NCBI RefSeq assembly: GCF_026540855.1
Contig: NZ_JALNUP010000012.1
Span: 51,278 to 115,277, forward strand
Direction: 5' to 3'
DNA: 64,000 nt
Source: Sphingomonas sp. GC_Shp_5
Lineage (GTDB): Bacteria; Pseudomonadota; Alphaproteobacteria; Sphingomonadales; Sphingomonadaceae
Below, piece by piece: positions 1-8,826 of this stretch. The position numbers and the translations under genes are program-made. Below the pieces are notes generated by a model. That model saw only the letters and a program-made list of their open reading frames with translations, did not search any database and was not told the DNA's origin. Each line of letters starts with the position of its first letter. The first letter of the stretch is position 1.

Positions 1-1
1 G

Positions 2-136
2 GTACGGCTAGCGGCCGGCGCTGGGTTCATCGTCGCGATCTGCGGCGAGCTGATGACCATGCCCGGCCTGCCGCGCGTGCCTGCCGCGGAGGCGATCCGG
101 ATCGATGCAGACGGGCTGATCCAGGGACTGTTCTAG
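2..136 (+). CDS. fhs: Formate--tetrahydrofolate ligase, C-terminal fragment (cut by window start)
   Basis: Only the last 44 codons are present, open to the left edge. The translated tail contains [19 protein letters not shown] followed by PAAEAIRID and ends GLIQGLF, which matches the very conserved C-terminus of formate-THF ligase. That family makes 10-formyl-THF from formate, ATP and tetrahydrofolate in the cytoplasm. The catalytic P-loop lies outside the window. The gene converges on tamB, with a repeat pair between them. Confidence 0.85.
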   Translation, partial: VRLAAGAGFIVAICGELMTMPGLPRVPAAEAIRIDADGLIQGLF

Positions 137-153
137 GGCGCCTCCGCCTTGCG

Positions 154-239
154 CCCGTCATCCCAGCGAAAGCTGGGATCTTTTACGGCAAGGGGAGGAC
201 AGCCGCCGCAGAAGACCCCAGCTTTCGCTGGGGTGACGG
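154..239. repeat. Inverted pair of REP-like hairpins (family 1)
   Basis: Two copies of the same short palindrome lie head to head: CATCCCAGCGAAAGCTGGGA at about 159-178 and its reverse complement type at about 214-239. Each copy is a 6-bp CCCAGC/GCTGGG stem, with a GAAA loop on one strand. They sit between the convergent fhs and tamB genes and may terminate or insulate both transcripts. A second inverted pair of this family lies at 56960-57044. Confidence 0.75.
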
Positions 240-300
240 CTCTCTTCTGAAGCGGCCGGATCGCGGCAGCGACGTGGGAGGCAATTGGCTTCGCGCGCCC

Positions 301-3300
301 TCAATAATCCTTGGACACCCGCACGTTGGCGCTCTGCCGCCCCAGCGTCGAGATGCTCGACAGCAGCGACAGCCAGCGTGTCACCTGGAACTCCACTTGG
401 GTCGCCGAATAGCCCTGCCCGTCGGTGACGATCTCGGCGTAGAACTTCCGCGTCACATATTTGCCCGCGGCAATCGACGTGCCTTGCCCGGTCTGCGGAT
501 CGGCCGGCAGGATGCGCAGTCGATCAAGACCGGCGGCGCGGCGCACTGCGTTGATCGGGTTGAGCCCGTTGCCGCCATTCTGCAGCGCCGCCACCGCCGC
601 GGCGAGCTGCAGCGCCTCCGGCGCCGACAGACTGGTGATCGAGGTGCCGAACAGCAGGCGTGACAGCAGTTCGTCCTCGGGCAGCGCGGGCGTGCTGGTG
701 AAGCTGATCTCGGGCTTCAGCGCATAGCCGGTGACGCGGATCGTCGCGCTCAGCCCGGTACTGTCGGCATTGGCGGCGATATCGAGCGCAGGGTTGGCGG
801 GGACCTCGCCGGCAAAGCGGATCACCCCGCGGTCGAGCTCGAACTTGCGCCCGGCGAACTCATAATCGCCGCGGATCAGCTTGGCCTCGCCGGTGATCGC
901 CGGATTGGCCGGCTGCCCGGCGATGCGCAGGTCCGCCGACCATTCGCTGCTCAGCCCGAGCCCGCTGACGCTCACCGCATTGGGCGCACGGGCCTTGATC
1001 GCGAGCGTCCACGGTGCGGTCGGCGCCTCGTCTTCTTCCGCTCCACCGGGCAGGTTGATCTCGCGGATGTTGAGCTGCGGCACCGCGCTCGCCGCACTCG
1101 CCTGGCCGAGGCGGTAGCGACTGCGGTTGAGCACCACGTCGCCGGCGATGACGCCACCGGCGCCGTCCGAGGTGAAGGTCAGCGGCCCGGTCACGGTCGC
1201 GCCGATGTCGTCGCGGTTGATCATCACCGCGCGATCGGCGTCGAGCTTGATGGCGAGGCCGAGGCCGTGCTGGGCGGCGAAGTCGAAGCCGCCGCTGCCC
1301 GTCACATGCCCACCCTTGCCGGCATCGGCGGCGAAGCGATCGATCTGCAGCCGCGAGCCGCCGAACCGCCCACTCGCCTGGACGTTGGTAAGCACCGTCC
1401 CGGTGGTCGCGCTCTCGATCCGCGCATTGTTCGCCTGGACGACGCCGCGAATCGCCGGTGCGGCGACGCTGCCCGACACGTCGGCGCCGATCGACACCGG
1501 CCCGGACAGGTCGAACAATTCCACCCCGGTCAGCCGCCACAGGGTGTCGGCCGGGCCACCGTAGCGCAGCTGGGCAAACAGTGGCGCATGGGCGATCCGC
1601 GTCGCCAGATCGCCGCCGCCGAGCGGCGTCAGCAGCGCCTGGGCCCGCCCGATCGTCTTGCCGCCCGATGCCATCACCGCACGGACGCCGAGTTTGTCGG
1701 CGGAGAGAACACCGGCGATACCGACGTCGATCGGCCGTGACGACAGCACCAGCCCGGCGCGGCTCAGCCCGCGCACGGTGATGTTGGTCTTGCCGGTCGG
1801 CGCCCGCCCCGCCGCGACGTCATAGGCGACCGTGCCCGACACGGTGCCGCTCAGCCCCAGCCCGGGATAGCCGATGTCGAGGATCGCCAGCGGCATGCTC
1901 GTCAGCGTCGCGGTGATGCCGGTACTGGTGTCGGTGAAGCGGCCACCGACCTCGGCCTCGCCGCCGGCGAAGCTCAGCCGGGTCGGCGCGAGCCGCCAGC
2001 CGGCATCATCGCCATCGCCCTCGCGGGTCAGCACCGCCGGCGCGAGCAGCTTGAGCGGCCGGCGATCGAGCGTGCCCTGGGCACTGATCGCATAGCGGTC
2101 GTCGCTCACCTCGGTCACCGTCTGGATATCGAACGCCCGCCCGCGCGATCCCGCGATCGAGGCACGGATCTCGCCGACGCCGCCACGCAGCCGCATGTTG
2201 CCGGCAAACCGGGCGAGGCTCAATTGTCCGCGCCGCACCCCCGCGCCGGTCGCGGTCGCCTCCACCGACGTGCCCGCAGGATCGAGCAGCGTCACCAGAT
2301 CGAGGTGGCCGCCGCGCAGGACCGCGCCGGCCAGCGTGGCGTTGGTGGCGTCGAGATGCCCCTCGATTCGCTGGATCGTGCCGACCGGCCGGAACAGCAG
2401 ATCGCCGGCAAGGCCGCCGCCGTTCACCGTCAACTTGCCGTCGAACCCGCCATCGACGACGGCCAGCCGTCCCGCGGCATGGGTCCCGGCGACGTCGAGC
2501 CGGGCGATGTCGATCACCGCCTGGCCGCCCGGCGGCAACAGGATCGCGCCGGCACCGGTGAAGGCGCCGATCCGTGACTGCCCTTGCGCGGTGAAGCTGA
2601 AGCCTTGCGCCGTCGGGTCGAGGTGCGCGCGGACGTTGGCGAGCCCCAGCGTCGCATTCGGGCTGGCGAAGACGAGATCGAGCGTCGGCCGGTCGATCCT
2701 GCCGTCGAGCCGCAGCGTCAGCGGGCCGTAGCTCGCCTGACGGCCGCTGCCCTCGAAATAGAAGGTGCCGTCGCGCCGCCGATGGCCCTGCCCGCGCAGG
2801 GTGAGCTGCGGCGAGGTCAGCAGCAGGTCGGTGAAGTGGAGGATGCCGTCGGGGGTCCGCTCGAGGTTGCTGACGAGGTGCGGCAGGCCGCCGGTGAGGC
2901 TGCGGAAGAACGCATTGTCGAGCCGCAGCATCTGCGCGGTGCCGCGCCCCACCACCCGGGTGCCGTGCCCGTTCGCGCCCGGCACCACCCGCAACGTCGA
3001 CGACACGTCGACCACACCCAGCCCGGGGATCAGATAGCGCCCGAGCGCGCCGTTCAGCCCTACCTCGTAGCGCCCGGTGCGCAGGTCGAGCGCGAGCATG
3101 ATCCGGGCCGTCAGCTTGTCGGAACGCAGTTGCAGATTGTCGCCGGTGAGCAGCGTCGGCGTTACCTTGAGCACGCCATCGACGCTGAGGTTGCGCAGGA
3201 TGCCGCCGGCGACGTCGCCCACCCCCGTCACCCGACCGGCGGTGAACCGCGAGGTGACGAGCACCGGCGCGCTGGAGAGCCGCCCATGGCCGACGAGATG

Positions 3301-4428
3301 CGCCTGCTCGAACCCGGTGTTGTCGAAGGCGAAGCGCGGCGCATCGATCCGATAGTCGAACCGGGCGGCTGAAAACGCCCCGTCCAGGAGCGCGCGCAAT
3401 TCCATGCCCTGCCCGGTCATGTTGCCGAACAGCGCCGGTGGCCGCAGCAGCCGCGCCTTGATCCGCACGTTGCGCCAGGCATTGCCGGCAAGATCGATCA
3501 CGCCCTGTGTATCTACCGCGAGCGACGGCGAGCGCAGGCTGAGCTGGCCATCGAGCCGGCGATCGGCAAAGCCCGCGCTGCCGTTGACCAGCACCCGCGG
3601 GCTGCTCAGCCGCTGCAGCTTGCCGGTGAGCAGCGATCCGGGCGCCAGCGTGCCCGACAACGTGTAGCGCCCGGCCTGCGCGCTCAGCGCCAGTGCGGCG
3701 ACCCGCTGCGCGCCCGCCGCCGCCACGGCCCGCCCGTGCCAGGCCGCCCAATGGCCATCGCCGTCAACGTCGAGCGACACCGGCGCCCGGACCCCCGCCA
3801 TCCGCGCCAGCACGCCGCCGACGGCGCCGCGCGCCTTGACGGCGAGTTCGAAGCGGTTGCGATCGGGCTCGGCATCGATCCGCACCACCAGCCGGTCGGT
3901 GCCGGCGACCAGCCCGTCGAGGCGGACGAAGGCGCGGCCGGCATGGATGTCGGCGCGGCCGGCGAGCCGCCCCAGCCGTGGCGTGCCGAGCACCAGCCGG
4001 GCGAGTTCGAGCCGCTCCACCGCCAGGGCACCGATATGGATATCGAAATCCGGCAGGATCGGCCCGCGCCGCCTGGCGGGCCGGGTGTGCGGCGCGTGCA
4101 GCAGCATCGCCCGCGGGATCGCCAACCGCTCGATCTCGAGCCGGTTGTGCAGCCAGCGCCACGGCTGCCAGTCGAGCGCCACGTCTGGGGCCTCGAACAG
4201 CAGCCCGTCGAGATCATAGACGCGCAGGTCCTTGAGGCGGGTGGCGCCGTAGAGCGAGCCGTCGATCCGGCCGACGGTGAAGCGCAGCCCGTTATTGTTG
4301 CGGATCGAGCCGATCCGGTCCGCCACCCAGCGATGGCCGAGACCGGTATCGACGATCGCCAGCGCCGCCGCCACGATCAGCGCGAGCCCGATCAGCCCCG
4401 CCGCCAGCCAGCGCAGCCACCGCCTCAA
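301..4428 (-). CDS. tamB: Translocation and assembly module protein TamB
   Basis: A 1375-residue protein with one N-terminal membrane anchor (about residues 8-26) followed by a very long beta-rich AsmA/TamB-like body. The C-terminal 300 residues form the DUF490/TamB domain, with typical segments such as ALDIAANADSTG and LPEDELLSRLLFG. TamB spans the periplasm and works with the Omp85 protein TamA in outer-membrane biogenesis or lipid transport. It starts at TTG, overlapping the tamA stop by four bases (TTGA), so the two are translationally coupled. Length is normal for alphaproteobacterial TamB. Confidence 0.93.
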   Translation of the reverse strand: MRRWLRWLAAGLIGLALIVAAALAIVDTGLGHRWVADRIGSIRNNNGLRFTVGRIDGSLYGATRLKDLRVYDLDGLLFEAPDVALDWQPWRWLHNRLEIERLAIPRAMLLHAPHTRPARRRGPILPDFDIHIGALAVERLELARLVLGTPRLGRLAGRADIHAGRAFVRLDGLVAGTDRLVVRIDAEPDRNRFELAVKARGAVGGVLARMAGVRAPVSLDVDGDGHWAAWHGRAVAAAGAQRVAALALSAQAGRYTLSGTLAPGSLLTGKLQRLSSPRVLVNGSAGFADRRLDGQLSLRSPSLAVDTQGVIDLAGNAWRNVRIKARLLRPPALFGNMTGQGMELRALLDGAFSAARFDYRIDAPRFAFDNTGFEQAHLVGHGRLSSAPVLVTSRFTAGRVTGVGDVAGGILRNLSVDGVLKVTPTLLTGDNLQLRSDKLTARIMLALDLRTGRYEVGLNGALGRYLIPGLGVVDVSSTLRVVPGANGHGTRVVGRGTAQMLRLDNAFFRSLTGGLPHLVSNLERTPDGILHFTDLLLTSPQLTLRGQGHRRRDGTFYFEGSGRQASYGPLTLRLDGRIDRPTLDLVFASPNATLGLANVRAHLDPTAQGFSFTAQGQSRIGAFTGAGAILLPPGGQAVIDIARLDVAGTHAAGRLAVVDGGFDGKLTVNGGGLAGDLLFRPVGTIQRIEGHLDATNATLAGAVLRGGHLDLVTLLDPAGTSVEATATGAGVRRGQLSLARFAGNMRLRGGVGEIRASIAGSRGRAFDIQTVTEVSDDRYAISAQGTLDRRPLKLLAPAVLTREGDGDDAGWRLAPTRLSFAGGEAEVGGRFTDTSTGITATLTSMPLAILDIGYPGLGLSGTVSGTVAYDVAAGRAPTGKTNITVRGLSRAGLVLSSRPIDVGIAGVLSADKLGVRAVMASGGKTIGRAQALLTPLGGGDLATRIAHAPLFAQLRYGGPADTLWRLTGVELFDLSGPVSIGADVSGSVAAPAIRGVVQANNARIESATTGTVLTNVQASGRFGGSRLQIDRFAADAGKGGHVTGSGGFDFAAQHGLGLAIKLDADRAVMINRDDIGATVTGPLTFTSDGAGGVIAGDVVLNRSRYRLGQASAASAVPQLNIREINLPGGAEEDEAPTAPWTLAIKARAPNAVSVSGLGLSSEWSADLRIAGQPANPAITGEAKLIRGDYEFAGRKFELDRGVIRFAGEVPANPALDIAANADSTGLSATIRVTGYALKPEISFTSTPALPEDELLSRLLFGTSITSLSAPEALQLAAAVAALQNGGNGLNPINAVRRAAGLDRLRILPADPQTGQGTSIAAGKYVTRKFYAEIVTDGQGYSATQVEFQVTRWLSLLSSISTLGRQSANVRVSKDY

Positions 4429-6359
4429 AACGCCTGTCCCAGCGAGACGTAGACGCCGAGCCGGCTGTCACCGGGTTTTGGATTGAGCGGCGTGCCGACA
4501 TCGACGCGGATCGGCCCGAAGTTCGAATAGTAACGCACGCCGATGCCCGCGCCATATTGCAGCGTCGAGAAGGTCGGCAGCGTCGAGGTGTAGATGTTGC
4601 CGCCATCGAGGAAGGGCACCACGCCAAAGTTGCCGAACGCCTTGACCCGCGCCTCTACCGAGAATTCGGCGAGGCTGCGGCCGCCGATCGGATCGTTGTT
4701 GACGTCGCGTGGCCCGATCGCCTGATAGGCATAGCCGCGCACCGAGGCGCCGCCGCCGGCATAGAAGCGCCGCGACGGCGCGATTTCATCACGCGGCGCG
4801 CCGAGGATCGAGCCGATCCGCACCCGCCCGGCGAGCACCAGCTTATCGCCCAATGGCTGGTATCCGCTCGCATCGATCTGCGCGCGCGTATAGCCGAACA
4901 CGGCGCCCTGCAGCGACAGCTCGGGGCTGAGCCGTCCGCCGAGGCGGAAGCCCTTGGTCGGGTTGAGCAGATCGTCCGAGCCATCATAGTTGAGCGTGGT
5001 CGGCGCCGCGGCGATGAAGAAGGTCCGCCGCCGCGGTTCGCCGGTCGACGCGATCACGTCGCGCTCGTCGGACGCGACCAACTCGCCGCCGAGCGACCAG
5101 GTCCAGGTCTTCTGGAAGAAGATGTTGGTCTGCCGCTCCAGGCTCGCCGAGAGCGAAAAGGTCTTGGCGTCATAGGCGTCGCGCTGGGTATGCGCGGCGG
5201 CGAGCTGCGCGGTCAGCACCCGGTCGCGGCCCTCGAAATTATTGCGGCGGAAGATGATGCTGCCGAGCTGCTCCTTGGTGCCGAGCACGCCGCGCAAGGT
5301 CAGTCCGCCCTCGGGCGGAAACAGGTTGCGATCGGTCCAGCTGAGTTCCGCGCGCGCGCCCTCGCCGGTGCCATAGCCGAGCTCGCCCGCCACGGTATGC
5401 TGCGGCGCCGGCTCGAGCTTCACCCCGATGTCGACCACCGCCGGGTCGCTGCCGTCAACCGGCTTGACCTCCACCGACGAGATCAGCCCGGTCTGGATCA
5501 GCGCGCGGCGCAGATCGTCGAGCGAGGTCTGGTTGAACGGATCGCCGGACGAAAAGCGCGCGATCTCGCTGACGTGATCGGCGCCGAACACCTTGTTGCC
5601 CGGTAGCGCAACGAGGCGGCCGAACCGCCGCTGCGTACCCGGGCTGACCGGCAGGTCGAGCGTCGCGGTGCGGGTCGCGTGATCGACCACGATCTCGGGC
5701 TGGCCGATGCTGGCGAAGGGAAACCCCTCCTGCCCCACCCTCGTCTTGAGCTGCGCCTCGCCGGCGACCACCGCATCGGCGTTGACCGGGTCCTGCGGCT
5801 TGATCCCGAACGCCTTGGTGAGATCGTCGGCCTTGGCGCCGGCGGCGGCGACCCCGGCGAGCGTGACGCCGTTGAAGCGATACAGCGTTCCCGGCTCGGC
5901 CTCGAGCACCACCAGCGGCCGCGCACCCTGCTCCACCCGCGTCGTCACCCGCGCATCATAATAGCCCTCGCCCCGCAGCAAGGTGCCGAGCAGATCGGCG
6001 TCCTCGCGCGCCCGGCGGTCGATCTGCGCGGCATTGGCGGCCTTGCCGCGGTTGGCCGCCAGCGTGGAAAGTTGGGTGAAGCGCTGGCGCAGCAGCGGCG
6101 TCGCGACCTCGTCGATCCCGTCGAGCCGCCAGGTGTAGCGCGTCTCGGCGGCGCTGTCGGTCGACTGCTGGGGTGAGCTGGCGATCGCGGCGTCGGTGCC
6201 CAGCTCGGGCCAGGCGACACCGATGTCGGGCAACGCCGCCATCGGCGAATTGGGGTCGAGCGGTGGCAGTTCGGCAGGCGCGGTCTGCGCCGCGGCCGGG
6301 TCGGCGAGCAGAAGAACGGCCGTCGCACCAAGCCCCAACCATCCCGTGCGCACCACCAT
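4425..6359 (-). CDS. tamA: Autotransporter assembly factor TamA (Omp85/BamA family)
   Basis: A 644-residue outer-membrane protein with an N-terminal signal peptide (cleavage after about residue 24, ADPAAAQ), POTRA-like segments in the first half and a 16-strand type barrel at the C-terminus. The Omp85 signature is visible as GGGASVRGYAYQ in the barrel, and the protein ends in phenylalanine (LGQAF), as expected for BAM substrates. It is directly upstream of and overlaps tamB, the usual sphingomonad arrangement. TamA rather than BamA is preferred because of the tamB linkage and the smaller size. Confidence 0.92.
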   Translation of the reverse strand: MVVRTGWLGLGATAVLLLADPAAAQTAPAELPPLDPNSPMAALPDIGVAWPELGTDAAIASSPQQSTDSAAETRYTWRLDGIDEVATPLLRQRFTQLSTLAANRGKAANAAQIDRRAREDADLLGTLLRGEGYYDARVTTRVEQGARPLVVLEAEPGTLYRFNGVTLAGVAAAGAKADDLTKAFGIKPQDPVNADAVVAGEAQLKTRVGQEGFPFASIGQPEIVVDHATRTATLDLPVSPGTQRRFGRLVALPGNKVFGADHVSEIARFSSGDPFNQTSLDDLRRALIQTGLISSVEVKPVDGSDPAVVDIGVKLEPAPQHTVAGELGYGTGEGARAELSWTDRNLFPPEGGLTLRGVLGTKEQLGSIIFRRNNFEGRDRVLTAQLAAAHTQRDAYDAKTFSLSASLERQTNIFFQKTWTWSLGGELVASDERDVIASTGEPRRRTFFIAAAPTTLNYDGSDDLLNPTKGFRLGGRLSPELSLQGAVFGYTRAQIDASGYQPLGDKLVLAGRVRIGSILGAPRDEIAPSRRFYAGGGASVRGYAYQAIGPRDVNNDPIGGRSLAEFSVEARVKAFGNFGVVPFLDGGNIYTSTLPTFSTLQYGAGIGVRYYSNFGPIRVDVGTPLNPKPGDSRLGVYVSLGQAF

Positions 6360-6495
6360 GGCCGGGTTCTAGCCGCGACAAGGTTAATGGAACAGTGCCG
6401 ATGGCAGACATTGGTCGCCGCTTCGGCCACCATTCGGCCCGGCACGGCGCGCCCCAGCGCTGGCGTCCACGCAAATGCCATGGCAGGGTCGCGCG

Positions 6496-6666
6496 ATGGC
6501 AACTTCCCCACCCGCAGCCGCCGGCGGCGTGCTCATCGCGCTTGGTGCTCTCGTGGGCGCCGGCGTCGGCCTTTCGCGCGGCCAAGTGACGATCGGCTTC
6601 CTGATCGGCATCGCCGCCGGCATCCTCGCCGCGATCGCTGTCTGGCTGGTGGACCGCCGGCGCTAG
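6496..6666 (+). CDS. Small two-TM membrane protein, unknown function
   Basis: A 56-residue open frame starting MATSPPAAAGG, with two hydrophobic stretches (about residues 11-26 and 32-50) separated by a short polar turn, and a basic end (DRRR). An in-frame ATG 21 bases upstream is possible, but the sequence before it has no ribosome binding site. The gene lies between the divergent tamA and the convergent S24 repressor. No function can be assigned. Confidence 0.6.
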   Translation: MATSPPAAAGGVLIALGALVGAGVGLSRGQVTIGFLIGIAAGILAAIAVWLVDRRR

Positions 6667-6704
6667 GCGCCCGCCGCGTTGGGCTGGCACGATAACGATG
6701 CCGG

Positions 6705-7322
6705 CTATTGCGGCGCCCGCATCAGCCACACCACCCGGCCGATCAGCTCCACCCGCCCGCGCCCGACCGGGGGCGCCGCCGGATTGTCGCTCGTCGCCAC
6801 CAGCCGCGTGCCAAGCCGCGCCACCCGCTTCACCATCACCGCGCCGTCGATCCGGATCACGAAGATCTCGCCGCGCGCGCTCGCCGTTCGCCGCGCGAGA
6901 TCGACGAGGATGAGATCGCCATCCATCAGCCCCGGTTCCATCGAGTCGCCGCGTACCCGCACGATCCCCGCCTGCCCCTCGCGCAAGCCAAGCCGCTCCG
7001 CGAGCGACGGGTCGATCGCCTCGGCACCCAGCACCAGATCGTCGTCGACCAGCGATCCTGGGCCTGCTGACGCGCTGACATCGAGTCGTGGCACCCGCCA
7101 CGCACGTGGCGCCGCCACGCCCCCCAACGCTACTTCGTCGATCCCGAAATAATCGGCCAGTCGACGGCGGTCGTCCTCGGCCAGTCGCTTCGGCGTACCA
7201 CGGCTTACAAACTGCTGCAGATAAGCGGCATTGCGCCCGAGCATCGCCGACAGCGCAGCAAGGCTGTCGCCACGCGCCGCGGCGGCGGCGACCAGCACCG
7301 CGCGTGGATCCCTGCTCGTCAC
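6705..7322 (-). CDS. S24-family (LexA/CI-like) transcriptional repressor
   Basis: 205 residues. The N-terminal third is helical and DNA-binding-like (SLAALSAMLGRNAAYLQQF). The C-terminal half is a LexA/CI S24 peptidase fold with the catalytic serine in RGDSMEPG (S127) and the general-base lysine in AVMVKRVA (K165). Such repressors self-cleave when stimulated by RecA filaments, or simply dimerise. There is no AG cleavage site as clear as in LexA, so autocleavage is uncertain. It is transcribed away from a perfect 14-bp palindrome (7338-7351), probably its own operator. This is not the housekeeping LexA, which has a winged helix. Confidence 0.85.
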   Translation of the reverse strand: MTSRDPRAVLVAAAAARGDSLAALSAMLGRNAAYLQQFVSRGTPKRLAEDDRRRLADYFGIDEVALGGVAAPRAWRVPRLDVSASAGPGSLVDDDLVLGAEAIDPSLAERLGLREGQAGIVRVRGDSMEPGLMDGDLILVDLARRTASARGEIFVIRIDGAVMVKRVARLGTRLVATSDNPAAPPVGRGRVELIGRVVWLMRAPQ

Positions 7323-7337
7323 CCACCGACCCTACCG

Positions 7338-7351
7338 TAGGAAATTTCCTA
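7338..7351. promoter_or_regulatory. Perfect palindrome, candidate repressor operator
   Basis: TAGGAAATTTCCTA is a perfect 14-bp inverted repeat lying 16 bases upstream of the S24 repressor start and 61 bases upstream of the divergent small gene at 7412. A second short dyad (CTACCGTAG) abuts it at 7332-7340. The position between divergent genes fits an operator controlling both. Binding is inferred, not shown. Confidence 0.55.
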
Positions 7352-7411
7352 GACAAGTTGGAAAATGCAGAACAGACCAGGAACATGATTCGAGACTCGG
7401 AGGGTGTCCAC

Positions 7412-7588
7412 ATGTCCGTACTGCCCAAGATCGACCGCTATCTGCGCGCGACGCGGATGCCGCCGACCAGGTTCGGCAGGCTTGCCGTCAACGACCCGCG
7501 GCTGGTGGGGGATCTCCAGCGCGGCCGCCACGTCGGCCAGCGGCTGGTCGCGCGGATCGAGGCGTTCATCGAGCAGAGCTCGCAATGA
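7412..7588 (+). CDS. Small conserved-looking basic protein, unknown function
   Basis: 58 residues (MSVLPKIDRYLRATRMPPTR...). The start is fixed by a GGAGGG ribosome binding site eight bases upstream. The sequence is amphipathic and basic, with RFGRLAVNDPRLVGDL and a closing helix, resembling a small helical DNA-binding domain of the kind that recurs in sphingomonads. It is divergent from the S24 repressor and overlaps the next gene by ATGA, so the pair is an operon. No named family is recognised. Confidence 0.7.
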   Translation: MSVLPKIDRYLRATRMPPTRFGRLAVNDPRLVGDLQRGRHVGQRLVARIEAFIEQSSQ

Positions 7589-7902
7589 GCCGCGGCTTTC
7601 CCCGCCTCACCACCGCGACGCGGCTCGCCCGCGCGCTCTGCCACAGCGCGCGCGACGCCGCGTGCGTGGTCACCGTCGTTGACCAGGCGGAGCAGCCCTG
7701 GGCGAGCGCCACCTTTACCGGCGCCACCCATCAATTGCAGCTATCCACAGAACCCGGGGCTGCGCTCGACGCCTGGCTCGCAGGCTTGCCCGAGCAGGAA
7801 TGGACGCTGCCGGGTCAGCTGGTCGCGGAATGCAGCGTCGCCCCGGCCGATGGCCTCACCGGGCACCGGACGATCTCGTTCCTGCTCATTGCTGAGGCCT
7901 GA
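7585..7902 (+). CDS. Conserved-looking hypothetical protein, 105 aa
   Basis: Starts MSRGFPRLTTATRLARALCH and overlaps the preceding gene by four bases (ATGA). It is a soluble alpha/beta-looking protein with no signal peptide or TM. Segments CVVTVVDQAEQPWASATFTG and GHRTISFLLIAEA suggest alternating beta strands. No family is recognised. Co-transcription with the small basic protein divergent from the repressor suggests a shared role. Confidence 0.7.
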   Translation: MSRGFPRLTTATRLARALCHSARDAACVVTVVDQAEQPWASATFTGATHQLQLSTEPGAALDAWLAGLPEQEWTLPGQLVAECSVAPADGLTGHRTISFLLIAEA

Positions 7903-7948
7903 GCCGCGACTCGCGCGCGACGACGGTAAAGCCGCTATGCTGGGCGTC

Positions 7949-8728
7949 ATGGTCACCTATCGCAGCTATCTCCGCCTTCCCGAACTGCTCGCCGTCCAGA
8001 CTCCGCTCAGTGGCGTGCACGACGAACTGCTGTTCGTGACGATCCACCAGGCTTCCGAATTGTGGATGAAGCTGTGCCTCCACGAACTCGGCGAGGCCCG
8101 GCGCCGCATCGCCGCCGACGATCTGCCGCCCGCGCTCAAGATGATGGCGCGGGTGAGCCGCATTCAGGCGCAGCTGATCCAGTCGTGGGAGGTGCTCGCA
8201 ACCATGACGCCCGCCGATTATGCAGCGATGCGCGGCAGCCTCGGCAGTTCGTCCGGCTTCCAGTCCGATCAATATCGACAGCTCGAATTCATCATGGGCA
8301 ACCGGAACGCGGCGATGATCGCGCTGTTCGACGAGCCCGAGGTACGCGCCCGGCTCGAGGACGAGCTGAACCGCCCCAGCCTGTACGACGAGGCCTTGCT
8401 GCTGCTCGGCCGCCGCGGGCTGCCGGTGCCCGACAGCGTCGCCAGGTGTGACTTTCGTGACCTTCGTCCCACATCAGCACAGGTGGAGGCTTGCTGGGCG
8501 GCCATCTACAGCGACACCGATCGTTACTGGGACCTCTACGAACTCGCGGAGAAGCTGGTTGATCTCGAATATCACTTCCAGCTCTGGCGCTTCGGCCACC
8601 TCAAGACGGTGGAGCGGGTGATCGGCTTCAAGACCGGCACCGGTGGTACCGCCGGCGTCCCCTACCTCGCGCGCGTGGTCGAGCAACGCTTCTTCCCCGA
8701 GCTGCTCGACGTCAGGACGAAGCTTTGA
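7949..8728 (+). CDS. kynA: Tryptophan 2,3-dioxygenase
   Basis: 259 residues. The family hallmarks are present in order: YLRLPELLAVQTPLS, HDELLFVTIHQASELWMKL, the central GSSSGFQSDQYRQLEFIMGN, and the C-terminal WRFGHLKTVERVIGFKTGTG, whose histidine is the axial haem ligand. The enzyme converts L-tryptophan to N-formylkynurenine in the cytoplasm, the first step of kynurenine degradation. The start at MVTYRSY gives the usual N-terminus; an ATG 12 bases earlier is possible. No other kynurenine genes lie beside it, but glutaryl-CoA genes follow downstream. Confidence 0.93.
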   Translation: MVTYRSYLRLPELLAVQTPLSGVHDELLFVTIHQASELWMKLCLHELGEARRRIAADDLPPALKMMARVSRIQAQLIQSWEVLATMTPADYAAMRGSLGSSSGFQSDQYRQLEFIMGNRNAAMIALFDEPEVRARLEDELNRPSLYDEALLLLGRRGLPVPDSVARCDFRDLRPTSAQVEACWAAIYSDTDRYWDLYELAEKLVDLEYHFQLWRFGHLKTVERVIGFKTGTGGTAGVPYLARVVEQRFFPELLDVRTKL

Positions 8729-8765
8729 TGCGGCGAACCGCTGGAACATGACGCCATATTCATTT

Positions 8766-8780
8766 TGATATAACGTAACA
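8766..8780. promoter_or_regulatory. AT-rich imperfect dyad upstream of TonB receptor (possible metal-regulator site)
   Basis: TGATATAACGTAACA stands out as AT-rich in a GC-rich background, 47 bases before the receptor start. It has a partial dyad (TGNTA...TANCA) reminiscent of Fur/Zur-type boxes. The match is imperfect, so this is only a candidate operator or promoter element. Confidence 0.3.
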
Positions 8781-8826
8781 TGGACGCTAGGCTGTGCTCG
8801 CACCTGCACAATATCACGGAGTAACG

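Noticed and set aside
7358..7390. Sigma-70 promoter for the small gene at 7412
   Set aside because: TTGGAA and CATGAT elements exist but the spacing (about 19 bases) is poor, so I did not list it as a feature.
6705..7902. Prophage remnant suggested by the CI-like repressor
   Set aside because: Neighbours are core sphingomonad genes (tamA, kynA) and no phage structural or integrase gene is present.
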